Assembly: GCA_946811695.1 (NCBI GenBank)
Contig: OX328124.1
Span: forward strand, 85,532,957-85,596,956
Reading direction: 5' to 3'
From: Gonocerus acuteangulatus
Lineage: Eukaryota > Arthropoda > Insecta > Hemiptera > Coreidae
Length of the DNA: 64,000 nucleotides
Shown: piece after piece, positions 45,601-57,706 of the stretch
Numbering within the stretch: the first letter of the stretch is position 1
Layout: each line of letters begins with the position of its first letter
Notes under the pieces: model-generated
Told to the model about the DNA's origin: nothing
Database searches by the model: none
The model's input: only the letters and a program-made list of their open reading frames with translations
Translations under genes and position numbers: made by a program

Positions 45601-46883
45601 GTCCCGTAAATGTCTAGTCAAATTGTGAGGGGTGATAGAGGACCCTTGGGGGAACAAAAAATGTTCTATAACGATTTCCCGAATTCTCACCTATAAGGGA
45701 GAAATCGTCGTTTTATTGTTTTATCGAGACAAACGTGGTTTTTGGAAAAATAATCGTTGTAGCTCCGTCCCAGGTGGTTCTACTAGAAAGGGAGTGAAAC
45801 CAATCGAAAGCTGAGTAAATTTACTATAAGATTAGTTGGAAGTAAGCGTATAAATGATTGAATGTAAGTATGTATATCTTACCAAAAGAAAGCTATTCTA
45901 AATTTCCTGACATTTTCTTGATATTTCTTTCCAGCGTTACTCCTCAATGGGCAGAATTAGAGATTTCCGGGTTTCAGAAAAACTTCCCCATTTAATTATC
46001 TTTCCATTCATGTATCACAACCCTGTATTGAAGTATTTGAACGGTTTTAAAACAAAAGTTTTAAAAAAAAACATGGATCTGTGAAAAGAAAATTACTTCC
46101 ACGAACATAAAAAAAATGCCTGAAACAGTAAATAAAATACAAATTTATTTTGATTTTATTAATTCAGGTACCTAATACTGGGTCCAGGAGGCGGCCATTA
46201 AGGATCCCCAACTATACATTAACCTCAAAAATTATTATTTTTACCTAGATCACGCACGCATTTGAACACACTTTTACAGGTATTTATGTTTAGAAAACAA
46301 ATGCTTTACCTTGAATTGATACTGATTGCTACGCTTATGAAACTCACAGGGATTCTCGTGAGCCCATACGTTTTAGTTGTGGTAATTAAAAATGCTATCC
46401 CTCATAAATAAGATGTACATAGTCCAGTACAAATGTTTTCAAATGCTAGGTAAAAATAATAATTTTGAGGTTAATGTATAGTTGGGGTTCCTTAATGGCC
46501 GCTTCCTGTACCCAGTATTAGTTACCTGAATTAATAAATTCAAAATAAATGTGTATTTTATTTATTTACAGTTTTAGAATTTAGAATATCTTTCTTTTGG
46601 TAAGATATACATACTTACATTCAATCATTTTTACGTTTACTCCCAACTAGTCTTATAGTAAATTTACTCAGCTTTCGATTGGTTTCACTCCCTTTCTAGT
46701 AGAAGCATCTGGGACGGAGCTACAACGATTATTTTTCCAAAAACCACGTTTGTCTCGAAAAAACAATAAAACGACGATTTCTCCCTTATAGGTGAGAATT
46801 CGGGAAATCGTTATAGAACATTTTTTGTTCCCCCAAGGGTCCTCTATCACCCCTCACAATTTGACTAGACATTTACGGGAACC

Positions 46884-46886
<3 letters not shown>
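45595..46886. mobile_element. Foldback DNA transposon, about 1.3 kb, TA-flanked
   Basis: The left end agggtgtcccgtaaatgtct and its inverse at 46868-46886 open two long arms. At least the outer 290 bp are near-identical inverted copies (aattgtgaggggtgatagag, atttcccgaattctcacc, ctccgtccca). Further in, tacctaatactgggtccagg and ccaactatacattaacctca at 46170-46230 are mirrored near 46460-46530. TA arrays lie on both sides. The 60-codon frame that appears on both strands (RILTYKGEIVVLLF...) is simply the inverted repeat read twice. It has no transposase. Confidence 0.88.

Positions 46887-46958
<72 letters not shown>
46887..46958. repeat. (TA)n array between two transposons
   Basis: About 70 bases of TA separate the elements at 45595-46886 and 46959-47809, so both sit at the edges of one TA microsatellite. 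Confidence 0.95.
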
Positions 46959-46961
<3 letters not shown>

Positions 46962-47806
46962 GGTGTTCAAAACTCGATTGACACCCCCCTTTTTTCCACA
47001 ATTTTTGATATTTAAAAGCGAAACTTGGTGGGTATTAACGCGGTTGAATGTACATTCATTGGACCCAATGCACGACCCATCAACTTTCTCCAGGTCTTCT
47101 CCAGCAACCCTAACTCTGGAATCTTCAATGGAAGGGGGTTATTTTTATGACGGATTATTGTAGAGAATTGAATTTTAGGTCGATTTTATATCGGTCATTT
47201 TTTCGCTAAAGCGCACCAATGAGTAACAAATTGCCAAAAACCGTTAAAACCCTTGTTTTTTGTCACTTTTCTGCCAATAACGCAGAAAGTATGTCCGTAA
47301 TGGAAAAAGTAATTGGTATAGTCGTTGTAGAGGATTAAATTTTCTTTCCAAAAAGTACCTTTAAATGCCTAAAACGTAAATAGGAATGGAGCAAAACACA
47401 CTTTTGTTTTTGAAGTTTTCAGAAAAGTTTATGATCAACGTGGTCTACGCTTCCGTAAAACTTAATAAACGTTTTCTAAACTTTTTGCTCCACCTAAAAA
47501 TCAAATTCAATTACTTTATAAAGGCATTAAAATAATAAATTTTAAGCAATAGAACTGACCTAATGATTAGAATTTCGTAGCAATTATTTTTGTGTTGGAC
47601 GATTTATTTATTTTTTACGGCGTCTTGACATCTAGGCCATTATTGCCGACATCCAGGGTGCAGCGAGGAATTTCCTAAATAATAAAAGTTGAGGGGTCGT
47701 GCATTGGGTCCAATGAATGTACATTCCACCACGTTAAGACCCACCAAGTTTCGCAAATATCAAAAATTGTGGAAAAAAGGGGGGTGTCAATCGAGTTTTG
47801 AACACC

Positions 47807-47809
<3 letters not shown>
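46959..47809. mobile_element. TIR element, about 850 bp, TA-flanked, carrying a SINE piece
   Basis: The ends cagggtgttcaaaactcgat and the inverse at 47790-47809 open inverted repeats of about 135 bp (gtgtcaatcgag, cacaatttttgatattt, ccaccaagtttcgc, ggacccaatgcacga). TA lies on both sides. The right arm is preceded by a SINE 3' fragment on the minus strand (47615-47675: ttacggcgtcttgacatcta, ccattattgccgacatccag). No transposase frame was found. Confidence 0.88.
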
Positions 47810-47884
<75 letters not shown>

Positions 47885-47945
47885 TTGATCCACCATTATT
47901 TTCCATCTCAAGGGGATCTGAAACGCAAAATTTTCTAGTCGGCAC
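47810..47945 (+). repeat. (TA)n array and GCGGTTCC-family 3' stub
   Basis: About 70 bases of TA are followed by aaatttgatccaccattatt, then gggatctgaaacgcaaaatt and gtcggcac, the family's post-TA block. It stops before the terminal hairpin. Confidence 0.75.
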
Positions 47946-48589
47946 ATCATCACATCACCTGTGTGACTAGGTGTCGTCAGTGTGTTTTGCAAGGAAGCCT
48001 TTTGTAAAAACGTTCATAATTTTCGATCTATTTGTTCTGTAATTAACTTTTATGCAAGAATTAATATCAAGAATAATTTTCATTTAATTTTGATGATATC
48101 ACAAAAAAAAACACAAATTACTCTTATTTATTTGCTGTTTTTTTTTTATTCTAGAATTTCAATTACATTATGAAATTGAGAGATAATCTCCGTTTTGAGT
48201 ATTCCTTTGGAAATTTGATTAAATAAAACAACATTTGTGTGATTCGGCAGTTTGGAGGATTTATTTTCGAAGAGTAGTGATTTTCGAAACGTTGTCTCTA
48301 ACCAGAAGTTTATATTATTATTGTTTGAATTGATACTACGGTTTGAATGAGATAATTGTGGGCATTTAATGTACATTAGCCTTTAAGAACATTTATGGGC
48401 CTTTATTTCTTTTTTTTATTTATTTAATTTATAGAGTTCTGCAACAGAGGCGAAAAACTCTTTAAATGTCAGTCGTCAACTTCAAATGTGATATATATGT
48501 ATATAAGAACATATGAAGAAATAAACTTGAAAAAGAAAGAAGAAAAAAACAAACAAACAAAAAAAAAAATAAAATAATCAAAACAGACA
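47946..48589. other. No gene seen; AT-rich, possible 3' UTR of the next relic
   Basis: On the minus strand this follows the Jockey-type tail at 48590-48859 and may contain its 3' UTR. T-rich and A-rich runs at 48130 and 48540-48580 are candidates for its polyadenylated end. Confidence 0.4.
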
Positions 48590-48900
48590 AAATTTAGTAA
48601 ATTAAATTTTTGTGTATAATAAAGAGTTTTTTAAATATTTGAGTAATGCATTGATGTGTGGGCTACCTTCTGTCAGTAAGTCGTAAGGTATGGTCAGGTT
48701 ATTGCGTTGTCTGCAGTTGGTAAGTATATGTTTAACGGTCAGAGTCTCGTTACAATATCTACAAGTTGGTCTGTCCTTTCTGTCTAGTAGGTAGGTGTGG
48801 GTAAGTAAGGTGTGTCCAATACGAAGCCTGGATAGGATGACTTCGTCCCGGCGGGACAACTGTTCATTTGTTCAGGCTTTCGTTGTATTTTTGTATATGG
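48590..48900 (-). pseudogene. Jockey-type non-LTR element, C-terminal fragment
   Basis: The best-preserved copy of this tail in the window has 85 open codons: SRRDEVILSRLRIGHTLLTH, TYLLDRKDRPTCRYC, LTVKHILTNCRQRNNL and LLKYLKNSLLYTKI. The C..C...H....C knuckle and the RLRIGHT..LTH block characterise the C-terminal end of arthropod Jockey/CR1-group retroelement polyproteins, after RNase H. Upstream on the minus strand it meets a stop, and RNase H and RT are absent. It was inserted in, or captured by, the Foldback-like element. Confidence 0.75.
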
Positions 48901-48914
48901 GCCTTTAAGAACAT

Positions 48915-49390
48915 GAAAAAGTCCAACTCGCAGGAACTGCGTCATCTTAGCGCGGTTACGTACATCTTGAAGAAATGGAATAGATTAGCATCACAAATCA
49001 CAGGAAACTGACAGCCACTGCCATCATGATTACCACAGCCACTCCAAACTTATTACCAATACCTTTCACCGTTTGTTAGCTTATTTTACTACAATACTAA
49101 TTTTACTGATAAATGCAATTTAAAACTAGAAACAACCAATTAAAAAGTGAGATAAAGAAAGAGAAAACCCATTTCAAAACAACAAAACAAACACTTTTTA
49201 AGTTTTAAGCGCTTATATCTCTCATTGACGTTGTCCCATCGAATATTGCTTCAGAACATTTTTTGTAGAGAATTTAGTAAGCATTCGAATGGTCACTTTC
49301 CACTTACCACGATTTCCCAACCGGTATCGAGATATTTACGAAAAATGTATGGAGATCCGAAAATTTTTCACGTCTATTAATAAAATATTT
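48915..49390 (+). repeat. GCGGTTCC-family copy, 5' half
   Basis: It starts aaaagtccaactcgcaggaa, passes agcgcggtt, and reaches the ttttaagcgcttatatctct module and gtctattaataaaatatttt, then stops. The segment 49196-49390 is almost identical to 51885-52090, so one is a recent duplicate of the other within the element. Confidence 0.75.
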
Positions 49391-49394
49391 TTTT

Positions 49395-50000
49395 TCTGAA
49401 AGGAACTGATCCATCTTAGCGCGGTTCCGTTCTTATCCGAAGTGCGATTAGGAAAGGAATAGTAGCTGCTATCGCTAGGTTTTGATCTTTCGTTAAAAAT
49501 ATAAAATAAAATCTCAAAGAGAAGGAAGCTTAAAGCGCCACATATGGAAACTGACAGTTTTCTAAGTGGATGGGACTCTCCCGTCATCGCGACGCTTACT
49601 CTAGGAAAACTCTATTACCAATATGATTCTTATTTTCTCAGCTTTAATGAAATACTCATTCAACCGTTAAATAAACTTAAAAAACAAAAGTGAGGTAAAC
49701 AGTGACAAAAACCCGTTTAAAATAACAAAACTAACACTTTCGTAGTTTTAAGCACTTACTTCTCCGACTGACATTGCCCCATCGAAATTTCCTTCAGAAT
49801 CTTTTTTTTAGAGAATTTAGTAAGCTTTTGAATGGTTACATCGTACTTCCCACGATTTCTTAACAGTTTGGAAGATATTAAGGGGGGGGGGGAAATGGTG
49901 CTAATACCTACCGATAGCTGCTATATTCCTTCACTAATCGCACTTGAGATAAGAACGGAACCGCGCTAAGATGAAGCAGTTCCTGCGGGTCGGACTTTTT
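49395..50000. repeat. GCGGTTCC-family copy with inverted 5' ends
   Basis: It begins ggaactgatccatcttagcg and cggttccgttcttatccgaa. At 49905-50000 the same start occurs inverted (gataagaacggaaccgcgct, cagttcctgcgggtcggact). The two inverted arms are about 80-90 bp around a family body (49690-49890), making a foldback of about 600 bp. Confidence 0.8.
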
Positions 50001-50599
50001 TTTTGTCAGACAAATTAATGTATTATGTTTATATTATAATATAAATATTATGTTTATAAGAAGAGCAAATCACTTTAATTGCGGTGTAAAATATTGTTGC
50101 TAGATAAATCTAAGTATTATATAAGGAAAAAATGGTGCTAATGACTCAGATTTCGATGCACCATAAAAGAAAAAAAAAATTAAGGACAATATACGAAGAT
50201 TCCAAACCATTTCATGTCTGTTAATAAAATATTTTATTCTAATCCCAATAACGCTACACTTATACACAAATAAATTTTTTTTAAGTACCTATTTAATACG
50301 TGTAAAATAAGGTTATAATGAGCGATCCGCTGTGGCATATAACAAGTACTACCACCGTGTGGAGTGCAACTAGTATAAACCGGTACGTCAGTACCACTGT
50401 GGTATGTAAAGAGCGGCTGTTCTGATACTGGCAAAAGTTAGAAATCCTACATTCCTAAAGTTGTTTGGGGGCTTATCTTTATGACTCTAGAAAGGGACTC
50501 ACAGATGACGAGGATACACTGGGCGATACCTGTACTGGGAATGCCCTCCACCCTAAGCCTCCTAGCTCCTCACCTTCGAATTGAAACAAAACATTGTTT
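50001..50599. other. No gene seen; family scraps
   Basis: It contains a short family piece at 50190-50245 (ttcatgtctgttaataaaat) and otherwise unrecognised DNA, including a GC-richer stretch at 50460-50580. Confidence 0.45.
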
Positions 50600-51668
50600 C
50601 TATATATACGTATCCTGTTTTATTGACTAATACATTTGACTACTATAAGCAATCACAAAAATAACGAGCAGTGAAAAAAAACTGTAGGAAACACACAAAA
50701 AGATTCGTTCAAATGAACGAAATTACCTATGTTTTAAGCACTTATTTCTCCAAATATAACCGTCCCATCGCAAATGTCTTCAAAACATTTTTTGTAGAAA
50801 ATTTAGTAACCTTTCGAATGGTAACCTTTCGCTTCCCAAGATTTTCAACCGTTTTCGAGATATTAATGAAAGTATACGAAGTTCCCAAAATTTTCATTAT
50901 TTCTAGCAACAGAAAATTGGTCTCATTTTTCCTATCCTGTTTTACAAACAAATACATTTTCCTAACATAAGAAATTACAAAAATAAAAAACGAAGGGAAA
51001 TAGACAAAAATTACAAAAAGAACGACAAAAACCCGTTCATAAGAACAAAACAGACGTATTTGAAGTTTTAAGCACTTATTTCTCCGATTGACATAACCTA
51101 ATCAAAAATAGTTTTAGAATCATTTGTATAGAGAATTTAGTAAGCTTTCAAATAGTTTCTATCCACTTACCACGATTTCCCAACCGTGTTCGAGATATTA
51201 ATGAAATTATACGAAGTTCCCAAAACTTTTCATGTCTGTTCATAAAATATTTTATTCTAACCCTTCCTTAACTCCAAACGTAACATAACTTTCAACATAT
51301 TAGTTTTAATGAAAGTAGAACATGCAGATAATGTTTCAACTGAATCCCGTGATTCTAAGTACCCAAACCAAAAACGGTATTCAAAAACTATTTTTCCAAA
51401 TTTCTCGAAAACGGTTAAAGCTATCGCCTTGAAAATGGTTTCATTCGTTTTCCTAGCCCAAGAAGCCTATAAAAAGAGTACTTACAAGCTTATGAACTCA
51501 AAAACGTAAGCGTTACGATTTTTTCAGCGCGAATTTCGCCCCAAACGCCATTTTCCAGTGGGCGGATTTTGCTGGTTAACGAACTTGACCTTTCAAATTG
51601 GACGACTGATTTTTGTACCAAATTTCATCAAAATCGGACCATCAGGGAAGCCAGAAATGAGTGAACAG

Positions 51669-51718
<50 letters not shown>

Positions 51719-52506
51719 ATATATACATATATATATATATACAAATTTGAACCACCGTTATTTTCGGTCTTTAGGGGTTCTGAAACGCGAAATTTTCTTG
51801 TCTGCACTTCCGGATTGTTTCATTGTATCAACCTTATAAGCGGGGTTCCTCCCTATGGGGGAGGGAGGAACCGCGCTAAAACAAACACTTTTTAAGTTTT
51901 AAGCGTTTATATCTCTCATTGACGTTGTCCCATCGAATATTGCTTCAGAACATTTTTTGTAGAGAATTTAGTAAGCATTCGAATGGTCACTTTCCACTTA
52001 CCACGATTTCCCAACCGGTATCGAGATATTTACGAAAAATGTACGGAGATCCGAAAATTTTTCACGTCTATTAATAAAATATTTTTTTCGCATACTTCCT
52101 TAACTCCAAATGTAACCAAAATTTAATCATCTTAGTTGGGATTAATTTCCAAGATGTAGAAAATATTTCAATTGAATCCCGCGATTCTAAGTACTCACAA
52201 AAAAATAATGACCTACAAAAACATTGATTCCACTTTTCTCAGAAACGGTTACATATATCACCTTAAAAATGGGTTCATTCGTTTTCTTATGTTAACAAAC
52301 CTATAAAACAAGTACCTGCAAGCATATAAACTCAAAAACGTAAGCGTTACGATTTTTTTTGCGCGAATTTCGCCCCAAACACTATCTTCAAGTAGGCGGA
52401 TTCTGCTGGTTAACGAACTTGACCTTTCAAATTAGAAGACAGATCTTTGTGCCAAATTTCATCAAAATCGGACCATTTTTGAGCCGTCAGGAGCGCGAAC
52501 AGACAA

Positions 52507-52573
<67 letters not shown>

Positions 52574-52712
52574 CAAATTTTAGCCACCTATATTTTCGTG
52601 ATCTATAGGGTCTGAAACGTGAAAGTTTCTAGTCGGCACTTCCGGATTGTGTCATGAGGTCAACCTCATAAGCGGGTTCTCCCTATGGAGATAGGGAGTA
52701 ACCGTGCTAAAA
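50600..52712 (+). repeat. Three consecutive GCGGTTCC-family units
   Basis: Units at about 50600-50930 (5' half), 50935-51880 (complete 3' end) and 51881-52712 (complete 3' end) lie head to tail. The second and third each have the internal TA array (51672-51740; 52509-52570) and the terminal palindrome (ggttcctccctatgggggag, then ggaaccgcgctaaaa at 51880; diverged ggagtaaccgtgctaaaa at 52712). No proteins are encoded. The in-frame peptide GGFCWLTNLTFQ...NFIKIGPS recurs only because the DNA recurs. Confidence 0.8.
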
Positions 52713-53132
52713 AGAGTATTTTATAAAGGGAGCCTGCTAGAGTTGTTGTTACCAGGTATGTAAACATAACATCACGTGGACAAGTTAAGAGAGTTAAGAA
52801 TGAGGGAGGAAGCGGTGAATTTCCTGTAGCTACTAGGTACTGTCAGATTCCTGTGAAGGCTGATTCTTATAATCTCCCGTTCTCCGGTATGCCATTGCGT
52901 CGGTGTTTTAATTTTTCTCAAAATACCAAAACATAATATTAACCTTTAAGTAGAGATGTGGGGAGTTTTAAGCACCCCATGACTTAATTAGCACTATATT
53001 TTGAATTTAAAAATTTACAATCCATTTCATCGCTTTGGTACCTTCATAAAGAGTAGTTCTCTTCACATTGAGGTTGCATTCGCAGAAAAAAAAACATTAT
53101 TTGTTTATTTCCTGGGCCTTTTACTGACTTAG
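52713..53132. other. No gene seen; ends in an acceptor-like site
   Basis: A pyrimidine-rich stretch followed by gacttag at 53127-53132 could be a splice acceptor for the exon-like segment after it. Confidence 0.35.
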
Positions 53133-53319
53133 GGTGTTCTCAACACTCTACTTACGTAACAAAAATTTAAAATATAATGTCTTCTTTCGACCGCCGTTTG
53201 ACATTTTATATGAAGAGAATCAAGAAATAATGAAGAGGCGTTTTAAGTAAATGTGTGAAAATGATGGAGAAGATGAGTGTATTGATTCGGACGATGAGGA
53301 AAGAGATAGGTATTTTTGA
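53133..53319 (+). pseudogene. Possible acidic C-terminal exon of the cargo gene
   Basis: Reading with one carried base, the frame gives VFSTLYLRNKNLKYNVFF, RPPFDILYEENQEIMKRRFK, a stop (TAA at 53248), and continues in the same frame with ENDGEDECIDSDDEERDRYF to TGA at 53317. The acidic end is typical of many transposase and nuclear protein tails. The phase (needs two bases from upstream) fits the psq exon at 44281-44411, which leaves two bases. There is no homology call and no intermediate exon, so this is weak. Confidence 0.22.
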
Positions 53320-53334
53320 AAAATCTACTATATA

Positions 53335-53830
53335 TTTGTCAAATACCACTCACTCACTCACTCACTAACTGACCTATCATCCCCTAGCCCAAACCACACG
53401 ACAGAAAATTTTGAAATTTTGCAGGACACTCCCTATAGAACGTAGGTGCTCGCTAAGAAAGAATTTTTTGATATTCGAATTTTTAAGTATTTTTAGAGGG
53501 GTTTAAAGTTTGAGTTGGTTAGAGCAGGCAAGCCTAGGTAGCATGCGTTGCTAGGACGATAACAGAACAGCTGTTACTATACTCTATCTATTTCATAGTA
53601 TTATTTTTAATTGAGGTTAATTTCAACTATCATGGCAGACCTTGAATTACTAAAACTGAGAAATAAAATGTGAATTTTTCCCTCAAAGAGTTTCCGCCCT
53701 TGACACAAAAATTTGAAATTTTACACGGGCCATCCGTTTAAAGTATAAACACTCGCTAAGAAAGGTTTTTTATTTTTATATTCAAACGTTTAAGTACTTT
53801 TAGGGGGGTTTGAATTATTAAGAAGAAAAT
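53335..53830 (+). repeat. Imperfect direct repeat pair
   Basis: The segment from cgacagaaaattttgaaatt to tatttttagaggggttt (53400-53505) recurs diverged at 53703-53808 (aaatttgaaattttacacgg, cactcgctaagaaagg, agtacttttaggggggttt). A short cactcactcactcact stretch precedes the first copy. Confidence 0.7.
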
Positions 53831-53910
53831 GGTTCGAATTTGATAACATTTGGTACAAAAATCTTTCTTCTTATTTAAAAGTTTATGTTCATTAACCACC
53901 AATCACGAAT

Positions 53911-55224
53911 TTGTGCTGGCGTAATATTACGCTAGCACAGCCACGTTTAATCGGAAACGGCTGGAGCGACAAATTCGTGATTGGTGTCATTCTAGAGCAA
54001 CAAATTAGCAACAAATTCTGGTACCAATCTGAATTTCGTCAGACAATTAGATCAAAAGTTACGGGGGTGGCTGTGCTAGCGTAATATTACGCTAGCACAG
54101 CCACGTTTTCTCGGAAACGGCTGGAGCGACAAATTCGTGATTGGTGTCATTCTAGAGCAACAAATTAGCAACAAATTCTGGTACCAATCTGAATTTCGTC
54201 AGACAATTAGATCAAAAGTTACGGGGGTGGCTGTGCTGGCGTAATATTACGCTAGCACAGCCACGTTTTCTCGGAAACGGCTGGAGCGACAAATTCGTGA
54301 TTGGTGTCATTCTAGAGCAACAAATTAGCAACAAATTCTCGTACCAATCTGAATTTCGTCAGACAATCAGATCAAAAGTTACAGGGGTGGCTGTGCTGGC
54401 GTAATATTACGCTAGCACAGCCACGTTTTCTCGGAAACGGCTGGAGCGACAAATTCGTGATTGGTGTCATTCTAGAGCAACAAATTAGCAACAAATTCTC
54501 GTACTAATCTGAATTTCGTCAGACAATCAGATCAAAAGTTACAGGGGTGGCTGTGCTGGCGTAATATTACGGTAGCACAGCCACGTTTTCTCGGAAACGG
54601 CTGGAGCGAAAAATTCGTGATTGGTGTCATTCTAGAGCAACAAATTAGCAACAAATTCTCGTACCAATCTGAATTTCGTCAGACAATTAGATGAAAAGTT
54701 ACAGGGGTGGCTGTGCTGGCGTAATATTACGGTAGCACAGCCACGTTTTCTCGGAAACGGCTGGAGCGACAAATTCGTGATTGGTGTCATTCTAGAGCAA
54801 CAAATTAGCAACAAATTCTCGTACCAATCTGAATTTCGTCAGACAATCAGATCAAAAGTTACAGGGGTGGCTGTGCTGGCGTAATATTACGGTAGCACAG
54901 CCACGTTTTCTCGGAAACGGCTGGAGCGACAAATTCGTGATTGGTGTCATTCTAGAGCAACAAATTAGCAACAAATTCTCGTACCAATCTGAATTTCGTC
55001 AGACAATTAGATCAAAAGTTACGGGGGTGGCTGTGCTGGCGTAATATTACGCTAGCACAGCCACGTTTTCTCGGAAACGGCTGGAGCGACAAATTCGTGA
55101 TTGGTGTCATTCTAGAGCAACAAATTAGCAACAAATTCTCGTACCAATCTGAATTTCGTCAGACAATTAGATCAAAAGTTACACGGGTGGCTGTGCTGGC
55201 GTAATATTACGGTAGCACAGCCAC
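53911..55224 (-). repeat. Right array: 9 hairpin units, inverted
   Basis: A partial palindrome lies at 53911 and full ones start at 54067, 54227, 54387, 54547, 54707, 54867, 55027 and 55187, exactly 160 bp apart. The sequence is the reverse complement of the left array. Several palindromes here read gtaatattacggtagc instead of ...cgctagc, a variant also seen once on the left side, at 41696 (gctaccg). Confidence 0.97.
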
Positions 55225-55350
55225 GTTTTCTCGGAAACGGCTGGAGCGACAAATTTGAAAATAGTGTAACAAATTAGCAACAAATTACTGAGTATGTTAG
55301 AAGTTGGGGTTGCAATGTTGCTGTTCCAGCGTAATAGGGCTGAATCCAAG

Positions 55351-55378
55351 GCGCTAGGCATTAGACCACGGGAGACCC
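55351..55378 (-). repeat. SINE head separated by the 14.7 kb insertion
   Basis: gcgctaggcattagaccacg and ggagacc complete the tRNA-like head of the SINE that begins at 40444. Confidence 0.88.
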
Positions 55379-55379
55379 C

Positions 55380-56798
<1,419 letters not shown>

Positions 56799-57063
56799 AA
56801 CAAGCTGTTATTGGTATAAGTGCCAAATTTCTGATTAAAAAAAAAAAATGTATCGTGTTTCATGACTACATTATTACTAGGCACTGTTGGTGGAGTCGTA
56901 ATCCACTTTATGTTAAAATATATAACATTTGTTATATACCAGGTTATAGACATGAATCATGTCTAAATACATAAAATATGAATAAAAAATATTGCATTAA
57001 AATATGATATATGTACATCAAATATGAATATGAAACACATGAATATGAAATAATAATCAATTT
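56799..57063. other. No gene seen
   Basis: AT-rich spacer. Confidence 0.4.
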
Positions 57064-57155
57064 CGTTTAGAGCCTTCTGCTCAAATTCAGGAACATAAAT
57101 ATGCTTTAGCTGCACCCGACAAACCTATGTAATGTACTGTATAACATACAGTCTT
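57064..57155 (-). repeat. Inverted copy of the 834-926 segment
   Basis: Minus-strand reading gives gactgtatgttatacagtac, ataggtttgtcgggtg, gcatatttatgttcctgaat and ttgagcag, as at 834-926. The open stretch reads CRVQLKHIYVPEFEQKALNE. Confidence 0.6.
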
Positions 57156-57706
57156 CTTTTTCGTACATGGCCACCGTACATTTTTTTGTGACACTTTTTT
57201 GTAACGCTTTTTTTTCAGTTTAGTCATCGCTAAAGCATATTTATGCTAATAAGAACGTCCTGTGATCCTGTGTTGCTAAAATGTGTATACGAGGCCATCT
57301 TTAATCTTATCCTACATGATATTCCTGTAAAAAAGGGTGGGAAATCACATGAATAGTGGCGCTGAAATTTTTACTCCTCTCATTTATTCTACGATCGAAT
57401 AAACTCACCCACATACTCATAGATGATAGCATAGTAAGATAGAGCTCGAAAAGTTTAGATATTTCATAATTGTAAAACTGACGTGAGTTGTGGCGGGGCA
57501 CCTGAGAGGTGGCGAGGCCAGCCACTGACAATGATTTTTTTTTTTTTTAATAAATGTTTATTTAAAATCTGTACAATTTATATAGTACAATAATTAATTG
57601 TGATCGTCTTGCTTACATTCAGTGAATAGTATACGGAAGGATCCAATCATTATTGGCACTTCCTAATATATGCTAACATTTATATTTTCACTGTTTTAAA
57701 CCGCTG

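Larger units (their letters stand above)
40630..55341. mobile_element. Foldback-like giant transposon, 14,712 bp, 9-bp target duplication
   Basis: The two ends are inverted copies of one another. The outermost 117 bp (40630-40746 and 55225-55341) are almost identical and start agccctattacgctgg. Inside them lie inverted arrays of a 160-bp unit (left 2.3 kb, right 1.3 kb). The flanks are gaatccaag at 40621-40629 and gaatccaag at 55342-55350, an exact 9-bp duplication within a SINE. Long inverted repeats made of tandem units plus a 9-bp duplication are the known features of Drosophila Foldback (FB) elements, considered relatives of MULEs. The ~10.9 kb interior holds MITEs, foldbacks, GCGGTTCC repeats, a Jockey-type tail and two exon-like segments. 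No MULE-type transposase was found, so mobilisation would need help from elsewhere. Confidence 0.9.

Noticed and set aside
45632..45814. Conserved 60-residue protein found twice (also 46668-46850)
   Set aside because: The two copies are the inverted arms of one foldback element, so the similarity is of DNA and not evidence of a gene.
47689..47970. Gene spanning 47689-47992 on both strands
   Set aside because: The frames cross a TIR and a TA array; no protein family is recognisable.
40747..55224. Integrated geminivirus or other CRESS-DNA virus
   Set aside because: Only the nonanucleotide and stem resemble such origins. No Rep or capsid frame is present, and the TIR plus 9-bp duplication is explained by a transposon.
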